Positions 18,097 through 25,916 are shown, counted from the first letter of the stretch. The stretch: DNA of 64,000 nucleotides from Lactococcus ileimucosae (GCF_943193185.1 NZ_CALPDE010000003.1:116183-180182); one strand, 5' to 3'. Translations and numbers: made by a program. Notes: generated by a model not told the origin, from the letters alone.

Positions 18097-19458
18097 CTAT
18101 TTAGATTTTATTTTTACTGGGACAGCTGTTTTTCTTTCTGCTTGTTTTATGTTTGTTTGATAATAAAATACCGGAATCCCTGCAAGTGTAATGACAATAC
18201 CAATCATAGCAAGAACAGGTTGTTGTGTAATCATCGTCCACATAATAAATAGAGCACCCAGCATTCCTACAACAGGCAATACTGGATATAATACCACCTT
18301 ATATGGTCGATGCAAATCAGGCTCCTTTTTTCTTAAAATAAAAACTGCCAAAATCAGAAGAAATGAAAAGAACCATATCACGAAGATGACTAAGTTAGTC
18401 AATATTTCAAAAGAACCTGCTGCCATAAAAACACATGCTAATCCAGCCACCAAAACAGCCGAGACGAAAGGAATAGAGTTCTTATTGAGTTTGCTCAAAT
18501 ATTTTGAAAATGGAAGAGATTTCTCTAAAGATAAAGCATAAGGAACACGGATAGCCGTCATTGTATATCCATTGAGTGTACCATAAACGGAAATCAAGAT
18601 GCCAATAGTCACGAGTTTTCCACCATTTACACCAAAGAGTTGCTGAGCAGCATCTGATGCTGTGTTCACATTACCCGAGATTTGATCCAAAGGTAAAACT
18701 TTCAAGAAACTCAGGCTAATAGCAATATAAATAAAGGAAATAATGAGCAAACCAATGGTGATTACTTTTGACAAATGTTTCTTTGGATTTTTCATTTCAC
18801 CAGCAATATTTCCTACATTCATCCAACCGTCAAATGCGAATAAACTCGCGACTAAAGCTCCACCTAAGCCCGTAAGGAGACCGACATTTTCTCCTGCTTG
18901 AACAGGAAATAATTGAATGTCTACTTGTGAGCGAGTGGTTAGACCAAACATAATAATTAAAAATATCGGAATCAGCTTCAAAATCGAAGTGATCTGTTGA
19001 AAACGAGAAGTAAAACGAGAGCCAAGTAAATTAACCGCCATAATTGATAGAACTGCGGCAATAGCAATAGGTAGCAATAAGTTTTGAGGAAGTCCTAATA
19101 AATTTAGAACCTGAGTAGCAAAGATAATGCCCAAGGCAGCTATATTTCCCGGGTTATAAATCAAAACCTGAACCCAACCAAATAAAAAACCAACCATCTT
19201 TCCATAACTTCGTTCCAAGTATTTTACGGCACCTCCCGTCTCAGGAATGGCTGCCGCGAGTTCAGCAACACTCAATCCTGCACAAATAGTTAGTCCTCCC
19301 CCTACAATCCAGGCCAGTAAGGTGAGCGAGGCTGACTGTGTGGCTGCAGCCATTGTGGCAATTCTGAAGAAAACTCCAGCACCAATAACCGTTCCTACAA
19401 CAATAGACAAGGCACCAAAAAAACCGATATCACTTTTCAAGTCTTTTTCCATATCCAT
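18097..19458 (-). CDS. APC-family amino acid exchanger (SteT/LAT-like)
   Basis: 453 residues, about 12 membrane spans. The helix-1 motif VVGTVIGAGVFF (20-31), GLSVAELAAAIPETGGAVKYLE (61-82) and FDGWMNVGNIAGEMKNPKKHL (about 208-228) match the L-amino acid transporter branch that includes Bacillus SteT, a serine/threonine exchanger. It is a clear paralogue of the protein at 33741-35099. The start may be ATG 19458 or the ATG two codons on, which has better spacing from GAAGAG. A palindrome just after the presumed transcription start may be an operator. Confidence 0.83.
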   Translation of the reverse strand: MDMEKDLKSDIGFFGALSIVVGTVIGAGVFFRIATMAAATQSASLTLLAWIVGGGLTICAGLSVAELAAAIPETGGAVKYLERSYGKMVGFLFGWVQVLIYNPGNIAALGIIFATQVLNLLGLPQNLLLPIAIAAVLSIMAVNLLGSRFTSRFQQITSILKLIPIFLIIMFGLTTRSQVDIQLFPVQAGENVGLLTGLGGALVASLFAFDGWMNVGNIAGEMKNPKKHLSKVITIGLLIISFIYIAISLSFLKVLPLDQISGNVNTASDAAQQLFGVNGGKLVTIGILISVYGTLNGYTMTAIRVPYALSLEKSLPFSKYLSKLNKNSIPFVSAVLVAGLACVFMAAGSFEILTNLVIFVIWFFSFLLILAVFILRKKEPDLHRPYKVVLYPVLPVVGMLGALFIMWTMITQQPVLAMIGIVITLAGIPVFYYQTNIKQAERKTAVPVKIKSK

Positions 19459-19477
19459 CTCTTCTTTCTTATGTATT

Positions 19478-19509
19478 CACTAAAATTTTTAGTGTTACGC
19501 ACCATTATA
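19478..19509 (-). promoter_or_regulatory. Promoter -10 and palindromic operator of the SteT-like permease
   Basis: TATAAT is at 19504-19509 (minus strand). Immediately downstream lies CACTAAAA-T-TTTTAGTG (19478-19494), a perfect 8-bp palindrome overlapping the likely start of transcription, as expected for a repressor site. The regulator is not identified. Confidence 0.5.
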
Positions 19510-19642
19510 CTTTATGTTTTTGTATTCTCCAAACAATTCATGAATTTTCTGACATTTGTTATCTAAATTTAATGTTTCTGATTTATGGAATCTAAATGAC
19601 AATGACAAACTCAGCCACGAAAAATCCTCAGCAAGCGCAACT

Positions 19643-19670
19643 AAAAAGTCGATCAAAGTCAACTTTTTAC
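19643..19670 (-). terminator. Probable terminator after the bacteriocin gene
   Basis: AAAAAGTTGA / TCGACTTTTT stem (one mismatch) with a 6-nt loop followed by TTTTTAG on the minus strand, about 125 nt past the stop at 19795. Confidence 0.6.
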
Positions 19671-19740
19671 ACACTGCTATCACTCATTTTTTAGCGATTA
19701 CCACCGCAGAGTTGGCAGAATCTATTTTGTTGCTATGTTC

Positions 19741-19793
19741 CCCATCTTTTCTAAAGTCAGCCTTGCACAGAACCATGCACAATCCCTTTAAAA
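19741..19793 (-). repeat. Inverted repeat arm A, downstream of the bacteriocin gene
   Basis: Read on the minus strand this contains ATTGTGCATGGTTCTGTG and AAGGCTGACTTTAGAAAA. It matches arm B (20309-20346, plus strand) with about 5 mismatches in 34 positions. The two arms lie in opposite orientation on either side of the bacteriocin gene. Confidence 0.75.
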
Positions 19794-19794
19794 A

Positions 19795-20244
19795 TTAATA
19801 CCAGCCTGTAGGATTATACCAACAAGAAAAAGTATCAGAAGATTTTCCATAAGCAGTTGCAACTGCCCATTGTTTAAATCCAGCATTTGCTATTCTGATG
19901 ACATTACCTACTCGAGCTTTAGCTCCATGTCTATTATATTTAAAGCTATAGTGACTTGAATATCCTTTTTTCTTTCTTCCCCAATCATAAAGGTCAGAAA
20001 AATACACCCATCGTCCTGACTCATGATTAATAGCAGGTCTTGTTTTCTTGCTGGTGTTAGTCCCTAAATTACTTTCTACAATATTACCTTCAGGATCAAA
20101 ATGGATATACCCCTCAGAATCTGATGTGTGTGTGATATCCCCGTATGGCTCTTGTTTGTCCGCAAAAGCCACTGAACCACCTAGGAAACTTCCAAACAGT
20201 CCAAGAGAAAGCACTAAAGTTGCTAAATATACCGTTTTTTTCAT
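19795..20244 (-). CDS. Lactococcin 972-family bacteriocin precursor
   Basis: From ATG 20244 (perfect GGAGG site) the product is 149 residues. A Sec signal peptide is visible (MKKTVYLATLVLSLGLFGSF...AFA, cut near 28). The C-terminal ~75 residues (GRWVYFSDLYDWGRKKKGYS, SHYSFKYNRHGAKARVG, then QWAVATAYG and WYNPTGWY) match the lactococcin 972 pattern of W-x-x-G, SxY, HxA, a WA.A block and an aromatic C-terminus. Lactococcin 972 itself has about 91 residues, binds lipid II and blocks septum formation; this precursor carries an extra ~50-residue acidic segment before the core and a single cysteine. The ABC ATPase and membrane protein typical of this family lie upstream in the same direction, which supports the call. 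Confidence 0.85.
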   Translation of the reverse strand: MKKTVYLATLVLSLGLFGSFLGGSVAFADKQEPYGDITHTSDSEGYIHFDPEGNIVESNLGTNTSKKTRPAINHESGRWVYFSDLYDWGRKKKGYSSHYSFKYNRHGAKARVGNVIRIANAGFKQWAVATAYGKSSDTFSCWYNPTGWY

Positions 20245-20308
20245 ATTTACCTCCAAAAAAATTGTTTTATATACAACGTTACTAAGTCTTCGATAATTTT
20301 AAAGCCTA

Positions 20309-20353
20309 GGATTGTTCATGGTCCTGTGTAAGGCTGATTTTAAAAAATGTCAG
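20309..20353 (+). repeat. Inverted repeat arm B, upstream of the bacteriocin gene
   Basis: GGATTGTTCATGGTCCTGTG followed by TAAGGCTGATTTTAAAAAA; reverse-complement match to arm A at 19741-19793. May be the remnant of mobile-element ends around the bacteriocin gene. Confidence 0.75.
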
Positions 20354-20360
20354 TATAAAG

Positions 20361-20477
20361 GATACCTCTAAAAACTCAGACTTTGCAGCTTTGGCTAAAA
20401 ATTCCAAGGCTTCGTCAGTTTTCCTCGAAGAGAAAATTTTAGCTGAAATCTGTCATCAGCAGTTTTTAGAGGTGTCC
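20361..20477. repeat. MITE-like element with 17-bp terminal inverted repeats
   Basis: Ends are GGATACCTCTAAAAACT (20361-20377 region) and AGTTTTTAGAGGTGTCC (20461-20477), a 17-bp inverted repeat with one mismatch around about 85 bp of non-coding sequence. The element lies 6 nt beyond the stop of the ABC ATPase gene. The parent insertion sequence was not identified. Confidence 0.6.
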
Positions 20478-20482
20478 TAAAT

Positions 20483-21124
20483 TTAAAGTTCTATAGTTTT
20501 ATTCCCTTTCTTTGCCAGTTCCTCATCATGGGTGACAATGATTACTGCTTTCCCATTTATCGATTGTTGAAATAAAATATCAGTGACGATATCTCTGTTT
20601 AGCGAATCTAAAGAACCTGTGGGTTCATCTGCTAAGATAAGTATGGATGGTTTTAAAATAATTCGCGCGAGTGCAACGCGTTGCTTTTCACCTCCAGATA
20701 AACTACTAATGGTTGTGGATAGTTTTTTATTTAAATTGACCGCATTCAGTGCCTCCTTTTTTTGTTTTACTTTCTCTTTCCTACTTAATTTGCTATATTT
20801 TAAGCCTATTTCTAAATTAAAATTAATTGTTTCTTCTTCAACTAGACCGAAATCTTGAAATAAAAATGATATTTTATTTCTTTTTATCTTCAGTTTTTCT
20901 TTTTCTTTCAGCTTTGCTGTTTCAACACCTTCAAATAAATATTCTCCTGAACTTACCGTATCGTTCATCCCTAGTATGTTTAGCAGCGTCGTCTTTCCAG
21001 AACCGCTAACGCCTTTAATCGTCACAAAATCACCCTTATTTACAGTAAACGCATTGATTGAAAAAATGGGTTTATCCTGTATTATTTTTTGGATATTAGA
21101 TAGAGAGACTATTTCGTTTTTATT
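20483..21124 (-). CDS. Lactococcin 972-type ABC transporter ATP-binding protein
   Basis: 213 residues from ATG 21124 (AGGGGAAAGTG site); a longer reading to 21169 is less likely. Complete ATPase: Walker A GVSGSGKTT (about 39-47), Q-loop FLFQDFG, signature LSGGEKQR, Walker B ILILADEPTGSLD and H-loop VTHDE. The family with this short length and this neighbourhood is the ABC ATPase that accompanies lactococcin 972-type bacteriocins; together with the upstream membrane protein it is thought to give immunity or export. Starts 22 nt after the membrane protein gene. Confidence 0.87.
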   Translation of the reverse strand, partial: NKNEIVSLSNIQKIIQDKPIFSINAFTVNKGDFVTIKGVSGSGKTTLLNILGMNDTVSSGEYLFEGVETAKLKEKEKLKIKRNKISFLFQDFGLVEEETINFNLEIGLKYSKLSRKEKVKQKKEALNAVNLNKKLSTTISSLSGGEKQRVALARIILKPSILILADEPTGSLDSLNRDIVTDILFQQSINGKAVIIVTHDEELAKKGNKTIEL

Positions 21125-21146
21125 CATCACTTTCCCCTTTAAAGAT

Positions 21147-23183
21147 TTAATTAGACTTTCTTTTTTCAACCCTAAATAAAGTCATACTGACTATAATGAC
21201 ATTGAGTAACATAGCCAGAAAGATATTAATAACAAATTCTTTGCTGATTTCAGACGAGAATACAGCTATAGATAAACCTATCATTAATTCAACTATCAAC
21301 AATAAAAAGACGGATGCATAAGTTTCAAAAAAGGAATAACCGTTGAGCCTTAGCAAATAAAATTTTTTACTATGATACTGAAAAAAATAAGCAGTAGTAA
21401 GTAAGCAAACAATAGAAAAGGCAAATACAGTCAATAAGGATCTGGTTAATAAATAGCTGAACGAACCGGACAGGCTTTTTATTAGCGTGATATCTGATTT
21501 TTCATAGGGGACAAAAGAAGGTAAATTATCCGTCAGCCTGTTTTTCTCTAAAAGCGCGTTAAGTTTTTCACTTGCTTTCCCCGCTGTTTTTATTTTGATC
21601 GGTGGATACTGATCACCATTAAAAATATTCCTGTCCCAACTGTCACTGTTTTTGAGTGTTAAAATATCTAAAATAGGATAGTCATCAATCCATGGCTTAT
21701 TGGGAACAAAACTGTAGATAGGTTGTTTATCTTTGATATAGATAATCTCCGTTAATTTTTCCTCATACTGGGGCAAGTCTTTAAAATAGTATTCTTCTAT
21801 CTTCGTCAAGTCATCAGTTCCCTTGAATCTTTTGGGAATGAGTAATACTCTTTTTTCTTCACTTTCTTCTATAAGGACTCTCTGATTATTTTCATCTAAA
21901 ATTTCGAATTTTTTTAAATAATTAGGGTTGAGTTGTATCACTCTCCCAAATACTTCGTTCTCTTTTGTATTATAATGTTGTATACTTACCAGCAAGCTTC
22001 CCTTTTGGTTTAAATAGCGATAAATTTCTTCCTCTTCTTCTGCTCTAGAATCCTTGTCATGAGTAAATTCAAGCTGATTTTTTCCAACAATAACAGGAAA
22101 AAAAACATGATAGTTATCCTCACTTATTTTTTTAGGCACTTCACTATTAAAGGTGATATTGGATGCTTTATACATAATCGTTGCTATATCTATATTCGTT
22201 ACGACTAACATCATCAGAAAAATAAGTTTTATTGCTGTTGGCAATAAATGAATAAATAACTTTTCTCCTTTATTTTTACTCTCTTTTTTTCTGCGATTTA
22301 ACTTCTCCACAACATAAACCATCAGCAGTAACCAAACATAACTCAAGGATAGGAGAAGTCCAATATTGATTATAAAATTGACACAATAGATGCGTGAAAT
22401 GGTTCCTAATAAATAGGTAAGTAAAGCAATGGATGCAAAAATACAAGTTGCATACCCCTTGCTGATAAAGTTATTGATGCTTGCTACGATAGAATAGCCA
22501 TTTTGTCGTAAAATATGAATTTTTTTATGAAGCGAAAAAATCCAAAAACTTAACATCACCGTAAAAAAGGTTATGCCAATCTTTAAATAGCTTGAAATAT
22601 TGTAAATGTCCCTACCCGATGATAATTCATAACTTTCACTTTTTTCAAAATCTGCAAAATCTTGATAAGTATAGTTCTCACCCAAAGCTTTGTTATAAGC
22701 GTTTTTTATCTGTTCTACCGTATCTTTATATTTATTTTTATCCTCTGTTTTTATAAAAACTTGCCACTCAAATTCATTTTTATTTTTTAAATTATCTATA
22801 CTGTCAATAGATAGGACTGACTTACTCAACGGAGGGCTGTACACGCTTTTTTGATGCGTCTGAGGTGCATACAAGGTTATCTCTGCTCTGGATAGGAACT
22901 TAAAATTAATCCCTTCTTCAATAAAGTACCCTTGGTCTACAACTTTGTACAGAGTAAATAATCCCTCCTGTTTTGAAATTTTTTCTATAATATCAATCAC
23001 TCTGTTATTCTCTTTTTTACTGGTTATTTTTTTAGGTTTTTTTAAAGGGGAATAACTATCCGTATAACTAAAAAAATCTGTCACCTTATCTCTTGAATAG
23101 TGCTCTACCTGAAAAATAAACATGCCAAATAAAATGCTAAGCAGAAGGATAACAAGATTAAATTTTAAAATTCTTTTTTTCAA
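21147..23183 (-). CDS. Bacteriocin-associated integral membrane protein
   Basis: 678 residues. One N-terminal span (about 8-25), a long extracytoplasmic part (about 30-200), four central spans (about 200-330), a second extracytoplasmic part (about 340-570), then three C-terminal spans in FtsX/MacB-like arrangement. This duplicated layout and length fit the lactococcin 972-associated membrane protein family (DUF1430-containing), which pairs with the small ABC ATPase. The start codon is TTG (23183), 7 nt after GAGG; no in-frame ATG gives a better fit. Part of the operon peptide - membrane protein - ATPase - bacteriocin. Confidence 0.85.
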   Translation of the reverse strand: MKKRILKFNLVILLLSILFGMFIFQVEHYSRDKVTDFFSYTDSYSPLKKPKKITSKKENNRVIDIIEKISKQEGLFTLYKVVDQGYFIEEGINFKFLSRAEITLYAPQTHQKSVYSPPLSKSVLSIDSIDNLKNKNEFEWQVFIKTEDKNKYKDTVEQIKNAYNKALGENYTYQDFADFEKSESYELSSGRDIYNISSYLKIGITFFTVMLSFWIFSLHKKIHILRQNGYSIVASINNFISKGYATCIFASIALLTYLLGTISRIYCVNFIINIGLLLSLSYVWLLLMVYVVEKLNRRKKESKNKGEKLFIHLLPTAIKLIFLMMLVVTNIDIATIMYKASNITFNSEVPKKISEDNYHVFFPVIVGKNQLEFTHDKDSRAEEEEEIYRYLNQKGSLLVSIQHYNTKENEVFGRVIQLNPNYLKKFEILDENNQRVLIEESEEKRVLLIPKRFKGTDDLTKIEEYYFKDLPQYEEKLTEIIYIKDKQPIYSFVPNKPWIDDYPILDILTLKNSDSWDRNIFNGDQYPPIKIKTAGKASEKLNALLEKNRLTDNLPSFVPYEKSDITLIKSLSGSFSYLLTRSLLTVFAFSIVCLLTTAYFFQYHSKKFYLLRLNGYSFFETYASVFLLLIVELMIGLSIAVFSSEISKEFVINIFLAMLLNVIIVSMTLFRVEKRKSN

Positions 23184-23233
23184 AAAAAGCCTCGTTTCAT
23201 TTTAGTTCTTTTACTCTAAAGGTTTGTTTTCTA

Positions 23234-23371
23234 CTATTTTTCGATAGGTTCTGCCATTTTTCCTTTCAGATTCTCCTCAAAAGTTTTAGCTTGACCAACT
23301 CCCAATCCTCCTAAGGCTAACAAAGCAATACTCATCAGTCCAATAGACTTTCTTAGTTTTTTCTTCTTCAT
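23234..23371 (-). CDS. Small secreted peptide precursor (45 aa) heading the bacteriocin operon
   Basis: An ORF below usual size limits: ATG 23371 with AGAGGG 5 nt upstream, TAG at 23234. The product has a textbook Sec signal: MKKKKLRKSIGLMSIALLAL followed by GGLGVGQA, then a 17-residue tail KTFEENLKGKMAEPIEK. It lies 50 nt before the membrane protein gene in the same direction and is directly behind the ComX-box-like site, so it is the first gene of the operon. It could be a second antimicrobial peptide, a signal or a transporter accessory. No family recognised. Confidence 0.65.
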   Translation of the reverse strand: MKKKKLRKSIGLMSIALLALGGLGVGQAKTFEENLKGKMAEPIEK

Positions 23372-23414
23372 ACGTTCCCTCTTTTCCAATAATTTTTATT
23401 TATGCCTACACTAT

Positions 23415-23422
23415 TATTCGTA
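23415..23422 (-). promoter_or_regulatory. Candidate ComX box (TACGAATA)
   Basis: Exact TACGAATA on the minus strand preceded by TTTTT, 43 nt before the start of the small secreted peptide. In streptococci this octamer at -10 is recognised by the ComX (SigX) competence sigma factor. A comX gene is present at 62146-62634. No good sigma-A promoter was found at this place. An 8-mer can arise by chance in 64 kb, but its position is right. Confidence 0.55.
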
Positions 23423-23548
23423 AAAAAGTGCAAGATGTAACAAAGAATCAAAAAAATTACTTTTTTGCACGCTATCTTCTATTTGGTTGGTTTGACATAT
23501 ATAACACTTCCTAATATTAGAATGACAAGATTACTGATAGATTCAAAG

Positions 23549-23578
23549 CAAAAAAAATAGACTCCGAAGAGTCTATTA
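23549..23578 (-). terminator. Terminator after tRNA-Pro
   Basis: AATAGACTC / GAGTCTATT with a CGAA loop followed on the minus strand by TTTTTTTT. Ends the tRNA transcript before the bacteriocin locus. Confidence 0.85.
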
Positions 23579-23671
23579 CTTAACTTAGTGACATTGACCG
23601 CAATACAAGGTTAGTTTTCATTTCCAACGAAAAAACTCATCCACGAAAGATGAGTTAGGGTTAGTCGGTAA

Positions 23672-23745
23672 TCGGGAAGACAGGATTCGAACCTGCGACA
23701 CCTTGGTCCCAAACCAAGTACTCTACCAAGCTGAGCTACTTCCCG
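23672..23745 (-). tRNA. tRNA-Pro(TGG)
   Basis: 74-nt cloverleaf on the minus strand: acceptor CGGGAAG/CTTCCCG, D-arm AGCTCAGCTTGG, anticodon loop with TGG, T-arm CAGGTTCGAATCCTG. No CCA encoded. Confidence 0.93.
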
Positions 23746-24036
23746 GTGGTATAAAGATTTCTGAATTGACGAGAACTAGCCTCCTCTTTAGGTAAAGAGT
23801 ACTTGCAGGGTAAATTTGCCAAGCAAATTTCTATCCGCAACCTCAAAGCAGTGCTTTGAGCTCTACCAAACTGAGCTACTTCCCGGTGGTATAAAGATTT
23901 CTGAATTGACGAGAACTAGTCTCCTCTTTAGGTAAAGAGTACTTGCAGGGTAAATTTGCCAAGCAAATTTCTATCCGCAACCTCAAAGCAATGCTTTGAG
24001 CTCTACCAAACTGAGCTACTTCCCGTGGTATAAAGA
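23721..24036 (-). repeat. Tandem 140-bp repeats: tRNA-Pro 5' half joined to a BOX-like element
   Basis: Units 23721-23860 and 23861-24000 differ at only three positions, followed by a partial unit (24001-24036). Each contains, on the minus strand, the first ~25 nt of tRNA-Pro, then CTCAAAGCA-TGCTTTGAG, GGTTGCGGATAG and an AAATTTGC/GCAAATTT hairpin. The last part resembles the core of BOX repeats of pneumococcus. The two extra tRNA-Pro pieces (about 23861-23885 and 24001-24025) lack anticodon and T-arms and are not functional tRNAs. Confidence 0.85.
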
Positions 24037-24077
24037 ATTTTACAATAATAAAACGGGCAAGCCCGACTTAATTATTA

Positions 24078-24151
24078 TGCACCCGGCAGGATTCGAACCT
24101 GCAACCGCCTGATTCGTAGTCAGGTACTCTATCCAGTTGAGCCACGGGTGC
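24078..24151 (-). tRNA. tRNA-Arg(ACG)
   Basis: 74-nt minus-strand cloverleaf: acceptor GCACCCG, D-arm GCTCAACTGGA, anticodon loop CTACGAA with ACG, T-arm CAGGTTCGAATCCTG. Lies upstream of tRNA-Pro in the same direction; a short GC hairpin CGGGC/GCCCG with TTTTA follows at about 24050-24066. Confidence 0.95.
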
Positions 24152-24217
24152 GCTTTTTGACTACCTGACTATTATAGCAAATCACCTTTATTAATGCAAG
24201 GACAAACTCATAAATAA

Positions 24218-24245
24218 ACAAAAAAACCGAAATTATTCAGTTCTT
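24218..24245 (-). terminator. Terminator after ecfT
   Basis: Weak stem AACTGA / TCGGTT followed by TTTTTTTG on the minus strand, about 25 nt past the ecfT stop. Confidence 0.5.
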
Positions 24246-24268
24246 TGCGTAAAATATATGCATCAGTT

Positions 24269-25069
24269 TTATTTAAAAGCATTCCACATAAGGAGGAGGG
24301 CAGCCAATATGAAAATGCTCAGTAATAAAACAAAATCATTTTTCGACCATTTGAGCTGACGATATTTACTTCTTCCATCGCCTCCTTGATAGCCTCGCGA
24401 CTCCATAGCGACCGCCAAATCTTCTGCACGGCGAAAGCTTGAAACAAAGAGAGGAATCAATATCGGGATAATGGAGCGTACTTTTTGTAGAAGATTTCCT
24501 TCACCAAAATCCATTCCTCTTGCCTTTTGAGCATTCATAATCATAGTTGTGTCGTCCATCAATGTTGGAATGAAGCGCAGAGAAATCGAAAGCATTAGCC
24601 CTAATTCATGGACAGGGACTTTAATTTTCTTCAAGGGCGCTAAACCAGTTTCGATACCGTCTGCCAATGTTAACGGCGGTGTTGTCAACGTCAACACTGT
24701 TGACATAAAGATAATTAACACAAACCGGAAGAAGATATAAAGTGCATTAATCAAGCTCTCTGTTGATATTTTCAATATCCAAAACTGAAAAACAATGTGT
24801 TCCCCAGGCGTAAACAGCATCTGAAAGATGACCGTAAATAAAATCAAACCAATCATCGGTCTTAAGCCTTTAAGAAAATAAGAAATAGAAATCCCTGATA
24901 AAAGTACGCCGGCGAAAGTATAAAGAATTAGGAGTAAATAGCCTAACCAGTCATGTGCGAAGAAAATCACGATAACAAAAATAAACATGACTAAAAGTTT
25001 ACTGCGAGGATCCAAGCGATGAATCAGCGAATTTCCTGGGATATAGCGTCCCATAAGCATATTTTGCAT
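24269..25069 (-). CDS. ecfT: Energy-coupling factor transporter transmembrane protein EcfT
   Basis: 266 residues; five or six membrane spans and the two cytoplasmic coupling motifs near the C-terminus that bind the EcfA ATPases (QKARGMDFG about 181-189 and AMESRGYQGG about 218-227). EcfT joins the ATPase pair with exchangeable vitamin-binding S components (riboflavin, folate, biotin, thiamine and others encoded elsewhere). Starts 1 nt after the ecfA2 stop, last gene of ecfA1-ecfA2-ecfT. Confidence 0.95.
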   Translation of the reverse strand: MQNMLMGRYIPGNSLIHRLDPRSKLLVMFIFVIVIFFAHDWLGYLLLILYTFAGVLLSGISISYFLKGLRPMIGLILFTVIFQMLFTPGEHIVFQFWILKISTESLINALYIFFRFVLIIFMSTVLTLTTPPLTLADGIETGLAPLKKIKVPVHELGLMLSISLRFIPTLMDDTTMIMNAQKARGMDFGEGNLLQKVRSIIPILIPLFVSSFRRAEDLAVAMESRGYQGGDGRSKYRQLKWSKNDFVLLLSIFILAALLLMWNAFK

Positions 25070-25070
25070 T

Positions 25071-25916
25071 CTACTTTTGCGCCTCCTTCAGCATTTGAAT
25101 CAACTCTTGGCGTTTAATAGGCAAATGGTCAAAGACAACACCTCGCTTCTCCAATTCTACAGCAAACTCTGTTGTTTTGGGGACGCCAAGCTCATGTTGC
25201 ATTAAGAAATCGACATTTTGAAAAACGTCCTGAGGTGTGCCCGATGAAATCACACGACCTTTTTCTAAAAGGTACACCTTGTCCGCATATTCGGCCACGT
25301 CATCCATATTATGTGTGACCAAAACGACGGTCTGCCCTTTCTGGTGCAAATGACTAAAGAGCTCCATCATCTCGATACGTGCTTTAGGGTCCAATCCAGC
25401 TGTCGGTTCATCAAGAACTAACACTTTGGGCTCCATTGCCAAAATCCCCGCAATAGCAACACGGCGCATTTGTCCACCTGATAATTCGAAGGGCGATTTT
25501 TCAAAGTTTTTTTCTGCTAAACCTACAAGCTCCAGCTTTTCGCGCGCAATCTCTAGTGCTTCTTCTTGCGAGACACCAAAGTTTTGTGGACCAAAAGCGA
25601 CATCTTTCAAAACCGTTTCTTCAAAAAGTTGACTTTCTGGAAACTGGAAAACAACCCCCACTTTTTTACGTGCCGGCTTGATTTCTTTTTGTTTACTGCT
25701 GGCTTGAATAACAATATTGTCAATAGTTACCTTACCTTCTGTGGGTTGTAAAAGACCATTCAGATGTTGTAATAGCGTTGATTTCCCTGAACCTGTATGG
25801 CCAATGAGAGCAGTATAACTCCCCTCCTCAACCTCTAAATTGATATCAAAGAGAGCACGACTCGCAAAGGGAGTATTTGGTTGGTAAGTGAAGTTTACCT
25901 TATCAAATTTAATCAT
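25071..25916 (-). CDS. ecfA2: Energy-coupling factor ATPase EcfA2
   Basis: 281-residue ABC ATPase: Walker [10 protein letters not shown] (38-46), Q-loop [12 protein letters not shown], signature [14 protein letters not shown], Walker [14 protein letters not shown]. The QFPE sequence distinguishes the EcfA2 type from EcfA1 (QNPD). Overlaps the end of ecfA1 by 4 nt, so translation is coupled. With EcfA1 it powers uptake of vitamins through group II ECF transporters. Confidence 0.95.
   Translation of the reverse strand: MIKFDKVNFTYQPNTPFASRALFDINLEVEEGSYTALIGHTGSGKSTLLQHLNGLLQPTEGKVTIDNIVIQASSKQKEIKPARKKVGVVFQFPESQLFEETVLKDVAFGPQNFGVSQEEALEIAREKLELVGLAEKNFEKSPFELSGGQMRRVAIAGILAMEPKVLVLDEPTAGLDPKARIEMMELFSHLHQKGQTVVLVTHNMDDVAEYADKVYLLEKGRVISSGTPQDVFQNVDFLMQHELGVPKTTEFAVELEKRGVVFDHLPIKRQELIQMLKEAQK

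Noticed and set aside
19495..19683. 62-codon minus-strand frame upstream of the SteT-like permease
   Set aside because: Covers the terminator of the bacteriocin gene and the permease promoter; no ribosome binding site.
20483..21169. Longer start of the bacteriocin ABC ATPase at 21169
   Set aside because: ATG 21124 has the better ribosome binding site and avoids overlap with the membrane protein gene.
23721..24036. Regular repeats that could suggest a CRISPR array
   Set aside because: Units are 140 bp, adjacent without spacers, and consist of tRNA-Pro and BOX-like sequence; no cas genes are near.
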